Below, in pieces: positions 40,681 to 49,425 of a stretch of DNA of 64,000 bases. How positions within the stretch are numbered: the first letter of the stretch is position 1; each line of letters opens with the position of its first letter. The DNA comes from Blastococcus colisei (GTDB taxonomy: Bacteria > Actinomycetota > Actinomycetes > Mycobacteriales > Geodermatophilaceae). Where the stretch lies: positions 2,604,001 through 2,668,000 of the forward strand of contig NZ_VFQE01000001.1 in the NCBI RefSeq assembly GCF_006717095.1. The letters are read 5' to 3'. The notes under the pieces were generated by a model, which did not search any database, was not told the DNA's origin, and worked only from the letters and a program-made list of their open reading frames with translations. The position numbers and the translations under genes are program-made.

Positions 40681-41114
40681 GTGCTGCCAGATTCAGTCGG
40701 CATCACTGCGTCCGGCTCAACACGGAGGACGCCGCTGTCGCACATTCTGTGGATGGAGCGCTGGATGACATCGAGCGACTCTTGCTGCGCGAGGACCGGG
40801 CCTGACGCGTGAGTGCCGCCACCACGCGGTGGCACTGCCGGGCCAGCTCCTTCAGCTGGTCGCCCTCCAGGCTGCGCTGGACTCCCCGGAGGGCGCCGCC
40901 AAGTTCCCCGAGGCGGCTCATCTCCTCCCGGTTCCCGCCGGGTCAGCGTGTCGAGCACCCAGGCCGCGGTCGAGTGTTTCCGCAGCTTCCCGATCTCCCG
41001 CGCCAGCTGGCGGTCGCCGTCGGCACCTGCCTCCTTCCGGCGGCCCGTGCGGGTGTCGATGAACTCCTCCGGTGGCACGCCGTACAGGTCCTCGGCGACG
41101 TCGGAGAGCCTCAC
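40671..41114 (-). pseudogene. Conserved actinobacterial hypothetical protein, frameshifted remnant
   Basis: From GTG 41114 the frame reads RLSDVAEDLYGVPPEEFIDT, LAREIGKLRKHSTAAWVLDT and LTRREP, the typical start of an actinobacterial hypothetical family. One extra G near 40925 moves the homology to the next frame (MSRLGELGGALRGVQRSLEG, LARQCHRVVAALTRQAR), and a missing base near 40815 returns it to the first (LAQQESLDVIQRSIHRM). The downstream part of the family protein is also missing. It overlaps the glycosyltransferase stop by GTGA. Function unknown. Confidence 0.65.
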
Positions 41115-42181
41115 GGCGAACCCTCGGGTCCCCTACGCCGCGCGCGCTCGAGGACGGCGAAGGTCCGCTCGGCCATCAGGCCGGCGTCCATCTCCTGGAC
41201 CGCGCGCCGGCGGGCCCGGACGCCCAGCCCCGCACGGCGAGCGGGATCGGACAACACGGCGGTGAGCGCCACGGACAGCGCCGTCACGTCACCAGGCGGG
41301 ACGACCAGGGCGTCCTCCCCCACGGCCACGGCCACGTCGCCCACGTCGGTCGCCACACACGGCAGGCCCTCGGCCATCGCCTCGAGCAGCACCAGAGGCA
41401 GCGCTTCATGGCGTGAGGACAGGCAGAACACGTCGAGGCCGGCGAGGAACGCCCGGACGTCCGTCACGAAGCCGCAGAAGGTCACCGGCAGCCCCGCCGC
41501 CATGGCGCGCAGCGCGGCCTCGTCCCGACCGGCACCCCCGATGACCACCTCCACCGGCCTCCCGTCCGCGACCAACGACCCGACCGCATCGATCAGGACG
41601 TCGAAGCCCTTCTGCCCGGTCAGCCGGCCGAGCGCCCCGACCCGGGGCACCGAGCGGCCGGCCGGTCCGCTGGGGACGGCGGGGACGGCGACACCGTTGG
41701 GGACGACGTGCGCCCGCTCCCCCGACACGCCCAGCTCGGACGTCACCTGCCGGCGGCCCTCGGCCGAGGGGCTCACCACGGCCGCCAGACGCCGGTACAG
41801 CGCCGCGAGCGCGTTCCGTCGCTCCCCGGACCCGGTGTCCCCGGCCAGGTGGAGGACCCCCACGGTCGGCGCGACCGCGAGCCCGGCGGCGAGGGCGGCC
41901 GCGTTGGAGGGCGGGTCCACGAGGTTGACCGCCACGACGTCCGGATGCCGCGCGGCGACGGCGGAGCGGATCGCCGGGGCCTCGGGCCGGCGCCGGGCCA
42001 GCGGCACGACCGTGAGCCGGTCCGTGGGAACCATCGCGGCGAAGCGTTCGGCCACGGGCTCGGCGCAGACAAGTGAGGCCGCCCACTCGTTGTCCTCCGC
42101 CCGCTCCATCAGGTGGGTCAGGTACACCTCGGCACCGCCCCAGGCGTCGCTGTCGGCCACGAAGGCGACCCGGGGGCTCAC
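41111..42181 (-). CDS. GT4-family glycosyltransferase
   Basis: Retaining glycosyltransferase of the GT-B fold (356 residues from GTG 42181). The N-terminal domain starts VAFVADSDAWGGAEVYLTHL with the glycine-rich acceptor loop. The C-terminal donor domain has GALGRLTGQKGFDVLIDAVG, the FCLSSRHEALPLVLLEAMAE motif with the two glutamates that hold the nucleotide sugar, and GLPCVATDVGDVAVAVGED. GTG 42181 overlaps the GT9 gene stop. Product unknown; neighbours suggest a surface glycan. Confidence 0.88.
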   Translation of the reverse strand: MSPRVAFVADSDAWGGAEVYLTHLMERAEDNEWAASLVCAEPVAERFAAMVPTDRLTVVPLARRRPEAPAIRSAVAARHPDVVAVNLVDPPSNAAALAAGLAVAPTVGVLHLAGDTGSGERRNALAALYRRLAAVVSPSAEGRRQVTSELGVSGERAHVVPNGVAVPAVPSGPAGRSVPRVGALGRLTGQKGFDVLIDAVGSLVADGRPVEVVIGGAGRDEAALRAMAAGLPVTFCGFVTDVRAFLAGLDVFCLSSRHEALPLVLLEAMAEGLPCVATDVGDVAVAVGEDALVVPPGDVTALSVALTAVLSDPARRAGLGVRARRRAVQEMDAGLMAERTFAVLERARRRGPEGSP

Positions 42182-43248
42182 CAGGCGCCCTGGCCGAGCA
42201 GGTCGCGGGCTGCCGCGAGCACCTCCCCGGGGCGGACCGAGGCCGCGCACCGGAAGTCGATCGGGCAGACCAGATGGGGGCAGGGCGCGCACTCCACGTC
42301 GGCGGCCACCGTCCGGTGCCGCGGGCCGGGATGCGCCCAGCGGACCGGATCGCCGGGCAGGAAGACCGTCACGGTGAACGCCCCCACGGCCGCGGCCAGG
42401 TGGGCGGAACCGGTGTCGTTACCGACGAGCACCGCGCAGTCCCGGAGGAGCGCGGCCAGGCCGCCGAGGCTGGTCGCCCCTGTGAGGTCGGTGGCCGGCG
42501 CGCCCATCCGCGACTGCACCGCGGCGCTGATCGGCCGCTCCCCCGCCACCCCGGTCAGCACGACGTCCCACCCGACGGCGGCCAGCGCGTCGCCGACCGC
42601 CGCATAGCACTCGGCCGGCCACCGCCGGGTCGGGGACGAGGCGCCCGGATGCAGCACCACGTACCGGCCGGGGACCAGACCGGTGTTCCCGAGCGTGGTG
42701 GCGTGCTCGGCGTCGTCCGCCTCCGAGATGGGGAAGCTCATCCGCGCCGGAGGCCCCGAAGGCACGCCGAGCTGTTCGAACAGCCGCAGATGACGATCGG
42801 TCTCGTGCAGGTGCGCCGGGTACCGCAGGTAGAGCGGCGCGGTGTCGGCGGGAGGGTCCCATCCGGTGGGGGCGAAGCCGCCGACCAGACGCGCGCCGAG
42901 GGCCGCGGTCACGCGGTTGGCGGCCGGCCGGTCCCCGTAGACCTGCAGAGCCAGGTCGAACCGCCGTTCTGCCGCAGCGCACATGAAGGATGCCCAGCCG
43001 TCGGGGTCCGGCGTCCGTTCGGGGATGCCCTCGGCACCGGGGAAGGGCAGGAGCTCGTCGACCATGCGCCCCATCCGGTCGACGATCGGGGCCGTTTCCG
43101 GCCAGGTGATGAGGCTGACGTGCACGTCCGGTCGGGCCGAGCGCAGCCGACCGAGCGCCGGCATGGAACAGAGCAGATCACCCAGCCCCACCCGCAGGCG
43201 GACCAGCGCCACCCGCCGGACGGACCGGTCGGCGAACGGGGCACGCAC
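42178..43248 (-). CDS. GT9-family (heptosyltransferase-like) glycosyltransferase
   Basis: Inverting GT-B enzyme of family 9 (356 residues from GTG 43248). Family features: RRVALVRLRVGLGDLLCSMP near the start, VVLHPGASSPTRRWPAECYA, and the donor-site DCAVLVGNDTGSAHLAAAVG followed by FLPGDPVRWAHPGPRHRTV. The PCPHLVCPIDFRC stretch with several cysteines is common in actinobacterial GT9 proteins. In Gram-negatives the family adds heptose to LPS; here the donor and acceptor are unknown. The divergent region of 73 bases to the next GT gene holds the promoters. Confidence 0.87.
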   Translation of the reverse strand: MRAPFADRSVRRVALVRLRVGLGDLLCSMPALGRLRSARPDVHVSLITWPETAPIVDRMGRMVDELLPFPGAEGIPERTPDPDGWASFMCAAAERRFDLALQVYGDRPAANRVTAALGARLVGGFAPTGWDPPADTAPLYLRYPAHLHETDRHLRLFEQLGVPSGPPARMSFPISEADDAEHATTLGNTGLVPGRYVVLHPGASSPTRRWPAECYAAVGDALAAVGWDVVLTGVAGERPISAAVQSRMGAPATDLTGATSLGGLAALLRDCAVLVGNDTGSAHLAAAVGAFTVTVFLPGDPVRWAHPGPRHRTVAADVECAPCPHLVCPIDFRCAASVRPGEVLAAARDLLGQGAW

Positions 43249-43321
43249 GGCGGGATCCTGCCCGCCCGCCCGAGCGGGCAATCCCGTGCTTCACTGCAGG
43301 TCGCCGAACAGGGAGGCGCGG

Positions 43322-44590
43322 ATGCCGGGTTCCATCGACACCGTCGTCGAGCGTCACGTACTCCGGCTGTGCAGCGTGTTCGAGCCGTCGACGGGCACGG
43401 AACAGGGGGCGGCCGGCCATCCCGGTGAGCTGGATCCCCGGGCCACCCGGTTCGACCCGATCGGCGGCATGCAGAACCACACCGCCGCCCTCACCCGCGC
43501 CCTGGACACGCAGGCCGTCCAACAGACGGTGGTCACCTCCCGACTCGCCGCGCCGCGGTCGGTCACCCGGCTCGGGCAGTCGGCGCAGGTCCACCGGAGG
43601 GGCCTGCCCATCCCGGGCCTGCGTCAGCTGTGGGCTCTGACCGCCCTGGCGCACGTGCTCCGCCGTCCGCCCGCCGGCGCCGTCCGGCCGGTCGATCTGG
43701 TGCACGCCCACCAGGGAGAGGACATCGCGACGCTGCTGCTGGCGCGGCTGGCCGCGCGCCGGCACCGCGCCCGGCTGGTCGTCACCGTGCACTGCAGCGT
43801 GGGCCACACCCTGCGCGGCGGCACGCTCCGGGTCCGGCTGCTGCGTTCGCTGGGCGGCGTCGTGGAGCGGAGCACGCTCCACCGGGCCGACGCGGTGATC
43901 GTGCTGACCCAGCGGACCGCAGCTGCCCTGCGGTCCGACGGCGTCGACGCGGACCGGATCCACACGATCCCGTCCGGCTTCGAGCCGTCCCTGTTCACCG
44001 CGGCCGAGAACGACACGCGGCCGCCATCGGCGCGTCCCCGGATCGGCTACGTCGGGCGCCTGGCTCCGCAGAAGCGGGCCGACCTCCTGGTCCGCGCGTT
44101 CGGCCGGATGCGCCGGCGGGCCGAACTCGTGATCGTGGGCGACGGGCCCGACCGCCGGCGGGTCGCGCACCTGATCCGCGAGAGCCCGGCCGCCGACCGG
44201 ATCACGATGACCGGGTTCGTCGAGCACTCCGCCGTCCCGGGGGTGCTGTCCTCCCTCGACGTGCTGGTGCTGCCCTCGGCCTACGAGGAGATGGGATCGG
44301 TCCTGGTGGAGGCCATGGCCGCCGGCCTGCCCGTGGTGGCGAGCGACGTCGGCGGCATCCCGGAGGTCGTGCGACACGGGGAGACCGGCCTGCTCGTCCC
44401 GCCAGGCGACGTGGACTGCCTGGCGGAGACGCTGGACCGGCTGGTGGCCGACCCCCAGCTCCGGGCCCGCCTCTCGGCCGGGGCGCGGGCCCGGGCGCGG
44501 GCCTACGCCTGGCCGGCGCTGGCCGCCCGCGTCACCGGCGTGTACGCGGCGGTCATGGAACCCGACGCGTCGTCCGTTCCCCTTGCGTGA
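43322..44590 (+). CDS. GT4-family glycosyltransferase
   Basis: GT-B glycosyltransferase of 422 residues. The early RFDPIGGMQNHTAALTRALD is the acceptor-side glycine loop; VHAHQGEDIATLLLARLAAR and the donor motifs RIGYVGRLAPQKRADLLVRA, LPSAYEEMGSVLVEAMAAGL and VASDVGGIPEVVRHGETGLL are typical of GT4. ATG 43322 has GGGAGG before it. The stop overlaps the TTG start of the next gene. It is first in a two-gene operon. Confidence 0.9.
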   Translation: MPGSIDTVVERHVLRLCSVFEPSTGTEQGAAGHPGELDPRATRFDPIGGMQNHTAALTRALDTQAVQQTVVTSRLAAPRSVTRLGQSAQVHRRGLPIPGLRQLWALTALAHVLRRPPAGAVRPVDLVHAHQGEDIATLLLARLAARRHRARLVVTVHCSVGHTLRGGTLRVRLLRSLGGVVERSTLHRADAVIVLTQRTAAALRSDGVDADRIHTIPSGFEPSLFTAAENDTRPPSARPRIGYVGRLAPQKRADLLVRAFGRMRRRAELVIVGDGPDRRRVAHLIRESPAADRITMTGFVEHSAVPGVLSSLDVLVLPSAYEEMGSVLVEAMAAGLPVVASDVGGIPEVVRHGETGLLVPPGDVDCLAETLDRLVADPQLRARLSAGARARARAYAWPALAARVTGVYAAVMEPDASSVPLA

Positions 44591-46397
44591 CCCCGCTCCC
44601 CGGGTCTCCGTGCTGGTCCCCGTCCACGACCAGTCCGCCTTCCTGCCCCGGGCCCTGGACAGCCTCCTCGGTCAGCAGGTCTGCGACTGGGAAGCCCTCG
44701 TCCTGGACGACGGCTCTCCCGACCCGGAGGCCGTGGCCGCCGTGGTCGCCGCGCTCGCGGACCCCCGGATCCGGCTCGTCGGCTGGCCGGACAACCGCGG
44801 GGTCGGTGCCACGCTCAACGCGGGACTGGACGGAACCGCCGCGCCGGTCGTCGCCCTGCTGCCCGCCGACGACGTCTGGCACTCCGACCACCTGTCCCGG
44901 GTCCTCGACTGCCTGAGCGACCCCGAGGTCGTGCTCGTCCGTTCCGGCCTGTCCGAGCCGGCGGGTACGCCCTACGCCCAGCTGGTCCAGGTGGCGCACC
45001 GCCGCACCGGGGACCGGTGGACGGAACGGGCCGAGCTGGAGACCGACGACCTGGAGCGGCTGTTCTGGGCACGGTTGGCGGCCCGCGGACGCACCGCGGA
45101 CACCGGCCGGGTCACCTGTTCCTGGACCCGCCACCCCGCGCAGCGGTCCCGCGCCATCCGGGAGTCCTTCGACGGCGGCCTCAACGTCTTCCGCAGCCGG
45201 TACCGGGTCGCCGGGCCGCTGCGCTTCGCCTCCACCGACAGCGGAGAGGTCGACGAGGTGGCGCGATACGCCCGCTTCCGGGACGCCCGGTACCCGGCGG
45301 CACCGCACGGCCTCAACGTGCTCGTGGTCGGCGAGCTGGCGTTCAACCCGGAGCGGGTCCTCGCCCTGGCCGAGCGCGGCCACCGGCTCGGCGGCCTGTG
45401 GACGACCGACGGGCTGGGCGACGCCACCGTCGGGCCGTTGCCCTTCGGGCACGTCCCCGACCTGGCACGCGAGCGCTGGCCTGAGGCGGTACGCCGGCTG
45501 CGGCCGGACGTCGTCTGGGCGCAGCTCAACTGGCGAGCCGTCCCGCTCGCGCATGCGGTGCGGGCGGCCTTCCCCGAACTGCCCTTCGTCTGGCACTTCA
45601 AGGAGTCACCCCAGCGCAGCATCGTCCGCGGCGAGTGGCCGCTGCTCGCCGACCTCGTCACGCACGCCGACGCCTGCCTCCTGGCCACCGACGAGGAGCG
45701 GGACTGGTTCGCCGCGGCCCTGCGGGGACGGGTCGATCCCGCGCGGCTCGGCGTGCTCGACGGCGACCTACCGAAGCGGCAATGGCTGGACGCGCCGCTC
45801 GCCGACAAGCTCTCCGAGGCCGACGGTGAGGCGCACACGGTCGTCGTGGGCCGGCCGGCCGGCCTCGACGCTGCCTGGGTCCTCGACCTGGCCCGGCGCG
45901 GCATCCACACCCACCTCTACGGCCAGGTCCGGGCACCGGGCCCGAAGGGGTCATGGACCACCTGGCTCGACGAGGCGCTCACCGCCGCCCCCGACCACGT
46001 GCACCTGCACCCGCCGGTAGGCCCCGAGGACTGGGTCGGCGAGCTCTCCCGGTACGACGCCGGCTGGCTGCACCGCTTCGACAGCGACAACGGCGGCGAA
46101 CTGCACCGAGCGGGCTGGGACGACCTCAACTCCCCCGCCCGGCTGCCCGTGCTGCTGGCCGCCGGGCTGCCACTCCTGCAGCAGGCCAACCCCGGATCGC
46201 TGGTCTCCGTCGAGCGGGTGCTGCGGACGGAGGGGACCGGGTTGTTCTACCGCTCGGCCGACGACGTACGGGCCGTCCTGGCCGGGGAGCTGGCCGACCG
46301 CCGCGGCGGCACGGCAGCCCTCGCCGTCCGGGAGCGGCACACCTTCGACGCCCACGCCGACCGGCTGGTCGAGCTCTTCCGGTCCGTGCTGCGCTGA
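44583..46397 (+). CDS. Bifunctional GT2 / GT-B-like glycosyltransferase
   Basis: Protein of 604 residues with two parts. Residues 1-105 are a GT-A/GT2 core: VSVLVPVHDQSAFLPRALDS, LVLDDGSPDPEA, and the PADDVWHSDH metal-binding DxD. From about residue 245 a second domain begins (GLNVLVVGELAFNPERVLAL) with a GT-B-like layout to LAAGLPLLQQANPGSLVSVE. No GT signature is certain in the second part. The start is a TTG overlapping the previous stop; a later GTG at 44610 would remove the first strand of the GT2 fold. It may both add and extend a sugar chain. Confidence 0.82.
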   Translation: MRDPAPRVSVLVPVHDQSAFLPRALDSLLGQQVCDWEALVLDDGSPDPEAVAAVVAALADPRIRLVGWPDNRGVGATLNAGLDGTAAPVVALLPADDVWHSDHLSRVLDCLSDPEVVLVRSGLSEPAGTPYAQLVQVAHRRTGDRWTERAELETDDLERLFWARLAARGRTADTGRVTCSWTRHPAQRSRAIRESFDGGLNVFRSRYRVAGPLRFASTDSGEVDEVARYARFRDARYPAAPHGLNVLVVGELAFNPERVLALAERGHRLGGLWTTDGLGDATVGPLPFGHVPDLARERWPEAVRRLRPDVVWAQLNWRAVPLAHAVRAAFPELPFVWHFKESPQRSIVRGEWPLLADLVTHADACLLATDEERDWFAAALRGRVDPARLGVLDGDLPKRQWLDAPLADKLSEADGEAHTVVVGRPAGLDAAWVLDLARRGIHTHLYGQVRAPGPKGSWTTWLDEALTAAPDHVHLHPPVGPEDWVGELSRYDAGWLHRFDSDNGGELHRAGWDDLNSPARLPVLLAAGLPLLQQANPGSLVSVERVLRTEGTGLFYRSADDVRAVLAGELADRRGGTAALAVRERHTFDAHADRLVELFRSVLR

Positions 46398-46589
46398 GTC
46401 AGAGAGGGGCGGCTGTCGTTGTGACCTCTGGTCGCCCGGGGATGCGGACCGTGGGGTCGGCGCTTCGATGTCCCGCTGGGCGTGGACCGCACATCGGACG
46501 GGGCATCGCTGGCGGTTCGGTGTCCGGTCGCGCACGTGACTGGCAACCACTCGAGCGGCGGAGCCGACGAGTCGGACCCGCACGGCGGA
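46398..46589. other. Convergent intergenic region in the glycan cluster
   Basis: A gap of 192 bases between the ends of the rightward GT operon and the leftward dehydrogenase operon. No gene, repeat or clear terminator hairpin is seen. Confidence 0.5.
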
Positions 46590-47693
46590 TCAGTCGGCGT
46601 CGAAGCGCAGCACCGCCTGGAGCGTGGCCCGCCGACGGGCGGCGAGGTCGGCCAGCAGCTGCGGGCCGTCGTCGAACGGCACGATGTCGGTGACGAGCTG
46701 GGTACGGATGTCCTGTCCCCGCTCGCGCAGCAGGTCGAGGGTGACGGCGGCCAGTGCCGCGCGCGGCCAGGTCCCGGCCATGCCGCGCGGCACGCGGCCG
46801 ATCTGGGCGCAGACGACGCTCAGGCCGTTGTGGTGGAACTCCTCGCCCAGCCGGACCGCCTCGGCGCCCGCCTGGTAGAAGCCCAGGTCGACCACGGTGC
46901 CCTGCGGTCGCAGGGCCTTGAGGGCGGTGGCCAGGGAGACGTCGTGGCCCCGGCACTGCAGCACCACATCCGCGCCGACGTCCCCGGGACCGTGCCGCCA
47001 CCGCTGCTTGACCTCGAGCCACGCCGCCCCGTCGGCGTCGTCGACGCTGTCCAGCCCCAGTGCCGCGGCGACGGCGCGGCGCTCCGGCGAGGGCTCGGCG
47101 ACCAGCATGGCTGCCGCTCCGTGCCGGACTGCGAGCAGTGCGGACAGCAGGCCGATGACGCCGGCGCCGGTCACCAGGACGTGCCGGTCGCGGACGCCGG
47201 CGTCGACGGTCGCGCCGGGGCCGGCGAGGTTCGCGGCGGCGTGCAGCAGCCCGTTGACACAGATGGGACCCATCTGGGCCAGGTAGACGCCCAGCAGCGG
47301 ATCGAGGTCGTCAGGCACCGGGACGACCGTCGTACGAGCGGGATCGGCGCACCGGCCGGTGCGGTGGCCGTAGGCCATGGCCACCAGGGAGCCTTCGGGC
47401 ATGGAGCCGACGCGGCTCTCGGTGACCCGGCCGACCTCCATGTAGCCCAGCCCCCGGATGGGATAGCCGGCGGGCGGGCCGTTCCCGTCGAACGACCGCA
47501 GATCGGGATCCCAGCGCAGCTGGTGGTGCGGGTCGGTGCCGCGCACGAGCGCCACCTCCGTCCCCGCGCTGACGCCGCTCCACTCGGTTCGGACCCACGC
47601 CTGCCCGGGCCCGGGCTCGGATTCGACGTCGTCCAGCATCTCCGGCCGGCCCGGCGTGGCCACGCCGATGGACCGGACCGGTCGCTCACTCAT
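46590..47693 (-). CDS. Zinc-type alcohol/sugar dehydrogenase family protein
   Basis: MDR-superfamily oxidoreductase (367 residues). A GroES-like N-terminal domain (WVRTEWSGVSAGTEVALVRG) is followed by a Rossmann domain with HVLVTGAGVIGLLSALLAVR and a LVAEPSPERRAVAAALGLDS strand, then VVLQCRGHDVSLATALKALR. The catalytic zinc cysteine of classical ADHs is replaced by serine (WSGVSAGTE), as in the BchC/threonine dehydrogenase-like branch that works with Gfo/Idh/MocA partners on sugars. ATG 47693 overlaps the upstream gene by eight bases. Confidence 0.82.
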   Translation of the reverse strand: MSERPVRSIGVATPGRPEMLDDVESEPGPGQAWVRTEWSGVSAGTEVALVRGTDPHHQLRWDPDLRSFDGNGPPAGYPIRGLGYMEVGRVTESRVGSMPEGSLVAMAYGHRTGRCADPARTTVVPVPDDLDPLLGVYLAQMGPICVNGLLHAAANLAGPGATVDAGVRDRHVLVTGAGVIGLLSALLAVRHGAAAMLVAEPSPERRAVAAALGLDSVDDADGAAWLEVKQRWRHGPGDVGADVVLQCRGHDVSLATALKALRPQGTVVDLGFYQAGAEAVRLGEEFHHNGLSVVCAQIGRVPRGMAGTWPRAALAAVTLDLLRERGQDIRTQLVTDIVPFDDGPQLLADLAARRRATLQAVLRFDAD

Positions 47694-48705
47694 GGAACGG
47701 CTCCGCCGCTGCCCTCGCGGCGGTGTCCAGCCGCACCGGGATCCCCTCGCGGGCGGAGCGATCGGCCGCGCAGGCCAGCGCGTGGGTGCGAAGCCCCTCC
47801 TCGTAGGGGACGCGGACGCGCGGGGCCTGTCCGAGCAGGACATCGAGGAACTCCCGGTCCTCGCGGGCGACCGGGTCCTGCTCCGACCGGACGAGCTGCT
47901 CCTCACCCGTGCCGCTGACCACCCGCAGCTCGTGGTCGGTCAGGCCCCGTTCGGAGACCTCGAGGGCCCGGCCTTCGGCCACCAGGTGCAGCCCGACGAG
48001 GTGCCGCCAGCCGAGGACGCGGGCCGACGAGATGCTTCCCACCGCGCCCGAGGTGAAGGCGAGCAGTGCCGTGGCGGCGGTCGGCACCTCACCGTCCCGC
48101 CCCGTCTCGGGAGTCACGGCGTGTTCGAGAGCCGAGACGCTGTCGACCTCGCCGACGAGCAGACGGGCCAGGTCGAAGATGTGCGTGGTCTGCTCGATGA
48201 CCTGACCGTCCGACCCGGAGCGGAACGTCCACCACGGCACCCGCGGGGTCTTGTCCAGCCAGTAGCCGGAGACCAGCTGCGCCGGCGTCTCCCTCAGCAT
48301 GTCCGCCGCCTGCTGCACCACCTCCAGGTGCCGCCAGTGGTAGCCGACCGCAGTGACCAGGCCGCAGGCGGCGACCTGCCGCGCCACGGTCCGGGCGGTA
48401 TCCAGGGCCAGGGCGAGCGGCTTCTCCACGAAGAACGGCAGCCCTCGGGCGACGGCCGCCGTCTCCAGGGGGCCGTGCGCGAACGGGGGCACGCAGAGCC
48501 AGACGGCGTCGAGTTCCTCCTCCTCCAGCAGCGCGAGGCCGTCCGCGTACGGCCGGGCCCCGCATCGGATGGAGGCCGCCTCGGCGCGTTCGGGCACGGC
48601 GTCAGCGACCGCGACGACTTCGACGTCGTCGAAACCGGACAGGGCGCCGAGGTGCTGTCCGGCGATGAAGCCGGTGCCCACGCAGGCCACACGCAACCGG
48701 CTCAT
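47686..48705 (-). CDS. Gfo/Idh/MocA-family oxidoreductase
   Basis: NAD(P)-dependent sugar oxidoreductase of 339 residues. The Rossmann motif is RVACVGTGFIAGQHLGALSG; LPFFVEKPLALALDTAR contains the EKP signature; GYHWRHLEVVQQAADML and the THIFDLARLLVGEV segment give the catalytic His/Asp region. ATG 48705 overlaps the upstream glycosyltransferase stop. Probably modifies a nucleotide sugar or inositol-type donor used by the neighbouring transferases. Confidence 0.87.
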   Translation of the reverse strand: MSRLRVACVGTGFIAGQHLGALSGFDDVEVVAVADAVPERAEAASIRCGARPYADGLALLEEEELDAVWLCVPPFAHGPLETAAVARGLPFFVEKPLALALDTARTVARQVAACGLVTAVGYHWRHLEVVQQAADMLRETPAQLVSGYWLDKTPRVPWWTFRSGSDGQVIEQTTHIFDLARLLVGEVDSVSALEHAVTPETGRDGEVPTAATALLAFTSGAVGSISSARVLGWRHLVGLHLVAEGRALEVSERGLTDHELRVVSGTGEEQLVRSEQDPVAREDREFLDVLLGQAPRVRVPYEEGLRTHALACAADRSAREGIPVRLDTAARAAAEPFHE

Positions 48706-49256
48706 CCCCGCCTCACGACGGCGGCCAGCAGCTCTCGCTCGTAGACGTCGGCCGTCCGGGCGGCCGTCCGCTCCCGGGTGGACTCGGCCAGGTACCGGCG
48801 CCGGCCCGCGGCGCCTCGGCTGTGGCGGAGCCGGGGATCGGGGAACAGGGCCGCGATCGCGGCGCGCAGCGCGGCCGGATCCGCCGGCTGCACCAGGTAC
48901 GGCAGGTGCCGGGTCTGCACCACGACCCGGCATCCGGCTAGGCGAGCGAGGCGGACCCCGTCCCGGTCCTCGGACCTCGTTCCGACGTGGCAGTGGAAGA
49001 CGTCCGCCGGGTGGCCCGCGAGGAAGCCGCCGATCAACTCGGCGAACCGCGGATCGCGGGGCGACGGCAGCCGGAGCATCCGAGCTCCCAGCTCGGCCGC
49101 CCGATGCAGCATCCGTCGGCCACCGTCCGTCGGACGGACCATCACCGAGACGTCGGCCGCCCCGGAGTACTCGGTGATCAGGTCGAGCACGTGCACACGC
49201 ATCCCCGACGGATCCGTCGAGGATGTGTGGAAGCAGATCGACCGCCGTCCGGGCAC
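48702..49256 (-). CDS. Truncated GT4-type glycosyltransferase
   Basis: Protein of about 184 residues from GTG 49256. The first part (ICFHTSSTDPSGMRVHVLDL, VFHCHVGTRSEDRDGVRLAR and VVVQTRHLPYLVQP) is the acceptor half of a GT-B enzyme. It then passes directly to DPAALRAAIAALFPDPRLR and an Arg-rich end typical of the C-terminal tail. The whole donor domain with the E-x7-E motif is missing, about half the usual length, so an internal in-frame deletion is likely and catalysis doubtful. ATG 49202 is an alternative start. It heads the sugar-oxidoreductase operon. Confidence 0.65.
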   Translation of the reverse strand: MPGRRSICFHTSSTDPSGMRVHVLDLITEYSGAADVSVMVRPTDGGRRMLHRAAELGARMLRLPSPRDPRFAELIGGFLAGHPADVFHCHVGTRSEDRDGVRLARLAGCRVVVQTRHLPYLVQPADPAALRAAIAALFPDPRLRHSRGAAGRRRYLAESTRERTAARTADVYERELLAAVVRRG

Positions 49257-49332
49257 CGTTGCCCCCCACCGCCGCTGGCTTGACCCCGCCGTCTCCGGGG
49301 CTGGAGACGAGCTACCTCGGCACCGGCGACAG

Positions 49333-49393
49333 GAAACCCCCACCGGCTCCGTCGGCGCCCTCATCCCCTGGGAGCCGCGGCGGGGGTCTCCTG
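49333..49393. other. Imperfect inverted repeat upstream of folP-like gene
   Basis: ACCCCCACCGGCTCC and GGAGCCGCGGCGGGGGT can form a long GC-rich stem with a loop of about 20 bases in the divergent region. Its role (leader hairpin or terminator remnant) is unclear. Confidence 0.35.
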
Positions 49394-49425
49394 TGGATCG
49401 ACCGCGGGTCTGGTAAGCCGGGCGG

